A DNA stretch of 6,519 nt from Chloroflexota bacterium (GTDB taxonomy: Bacteria; Chloroflexota; Dehalococcoidia; Lucifugimonadales; Lucifugimonadaceae). Shown piece after piece: positions 6,093 to 6,519 of the stretch. Below the pieces are notes generated by a model. The model saw only the letters and a program-made list of their open reading frames with translations, searched no databases and was not told the origin of the DNA. A program made the translations under genes and the position numbers. The stretch's first letter is position 1, and each line of letters begins with the position of its first letter. The stretch covers positions 1 to 6,519 of the forward strand of contig JACQUF010000029.1 of the NCBI GenBank assembly GCA_016210435.1. The letters are read 5' to 3'.

Positions 6093-6519
6093 ATGAAGAT
6101 CCGCGAGGTCCGGGCCGCAGCCATCGATATCGCCCCGAATCCGAAAACCAATCCCCGCGTGCCCAGGCTGCCGGATGCGCCGCATTTCGGCGGTCCGATG
6201 TCCCGCTACCCGGAATACAGCCGCGCCACGTGGTCGCCGGGCGACTGGAAGCGGACCGTCTGCGTCGTGACCGCCGATGACGGCACGTGGGGCATGGGCA
6301 TGACGCTGTTCAGCGGCCCGGTCGTCCGGGTAATCAACGACCACCTGGCGAAGATGCTGGTGGGGCAGGACCCCATGGCCACGGAAAAGCTTTGGGATGT
6401 GATGCAGCGGTCGACGGCGTCTTACGGCACGGCGGGCCTGGCAAGTTACGCGATCAGCGCGGTCGACAACGCGCTCTGGGACCTCAAGGGCAAGCTGCTG
6501 AAGCGGCCGGTGTATGAAC
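6093..6519 (+). CDS. Mandelate racemase/muconate lactonizing enzyme family protein, rhamnonate-dehydratase-like (3' truncated)
   Basis: ATG 6093 follows the SD at 6083-6088, and the frame stays open to the window end, giving 142 residues. The sequence is the N-terminal capping domain of the enolase superfamily. MKIREVRAAAIDI opens it; then come PMSRYPEYSRATW (35-47), VVTADDGTWGMGMT (58-71, the usual DGxxGxG strand turn) and LVGQDPMATEKLWDVMQRST (89-108). YGTAGLASYAISAVDNALWD (111-130) is followed by LKGKLLKRPVYE, the conserved helix leading to the barrel. The YPEY..ATW segment and the LWD.M.R.T..YG pattern favour the L-rhamnonate dehydratase subgroup, cytoplasmic Mg-dependent enzymes that dehydrate acid sugars. 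The barrel with metal ligands and catalytic residues lies outside the window, so substrate cannot be assigned. It appears to have its own promoter rather than being read only from the upstream lipoprotein genes. Confidence 0.88.
   Translation, partial: MKIREVRAAAIDIAPNPKTNPRVPRLPDAPHFGGPMSRYPEYSRATWSPGDWKRTVCVVTADDGTWGMGMTLFSGPVVRVINDHLAKMLVGQDPMATEKLWDVMQRSTASYGTAGLASYAISAVDNALWDLKGKLLKRPVYE

Noticed and set aside
5916..6344. 142-codon minus-strand frame
   Set aside because: It overlaps the well-supported start of the dehydratase gene in antisense and shows no family motif. A different minus frame (5887-6075) looks more protein-like.

Overview
The window is high-GC bacterial DNA (roughly two-thirds G+C by eye). 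It carries three complete protein genes, two genes cut by the window edges, and one likely gene remnant. The nature of the genes suggests an uncultured member of the Chloroflexota or a similar lineage. The clues are secreted lipoproteins with long Pro/Thr/Ala-rich linkers directly after the lipidated cysteine, a stand-alone Clp N-domain protein with a DNA-binding tail, and an enolase-superfamily sugar-acid dehydratase. This placement is inference; no rRNA or marker gene is present to confirm it.

Layout. Positions 3-416 (+) hold the C-terminal part of an aminoglycoside/choline-kinase-like phosphotransferase, cut at its 5' end. Converging on it is a 221-residue protein (482-1147, -) with two ClpA/B/C N-domain repeats followed by a ribbon-helix-helix module. 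It has a strong Shine-Dalgarno and an AT-rich promoter/operator-like block. A 240-bp divergent intergenic region separates it from two co-oriented lipoprotein genes. The first (1388-2824, +) is a zinc-metallopeptidase-like protein with a HExxH motif and a C-terminal segment that aligns without gaps to the beta domain of von Hippel-Lindau protein. The second (2954-5890, +) is a 978-residue protein with four tandem starch-binding-like beta modules, one carboxypeptidase-regulatory-like domain, and a C-terminal TIM-barrel resembling GH113-type glycoside hydrolases in which the expected catalytic glutamates appear to be absent.

After these, a minus-strand reading frame of about 62 codons (5887-6075) looks like the 3' remnant of a lost gene. 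The window ends inside a mandelate racemase/rhamnonate-dehydratase-like enzyme (6093 onwards, +) with its own RBS and a plausible -10 element.

How the genes may work together. The two lipoproteins have the same orientation, are 129 bp apart, and share a similar N-terminal anchor (lipid Cys at residue 35 in both, then a P/T-rich stalk). They are probably both displayed on the outer face of the membrane, and may act on or bind extracellular protein and glycan. The sugar-acid dehydratase would fit sugar catabolism but has its own expression signals. The Clp-N/RHH protein looks like a regulator, most simply of its own promoter. No mobile element, CRISPR array, tRNA or rRNA was seen.
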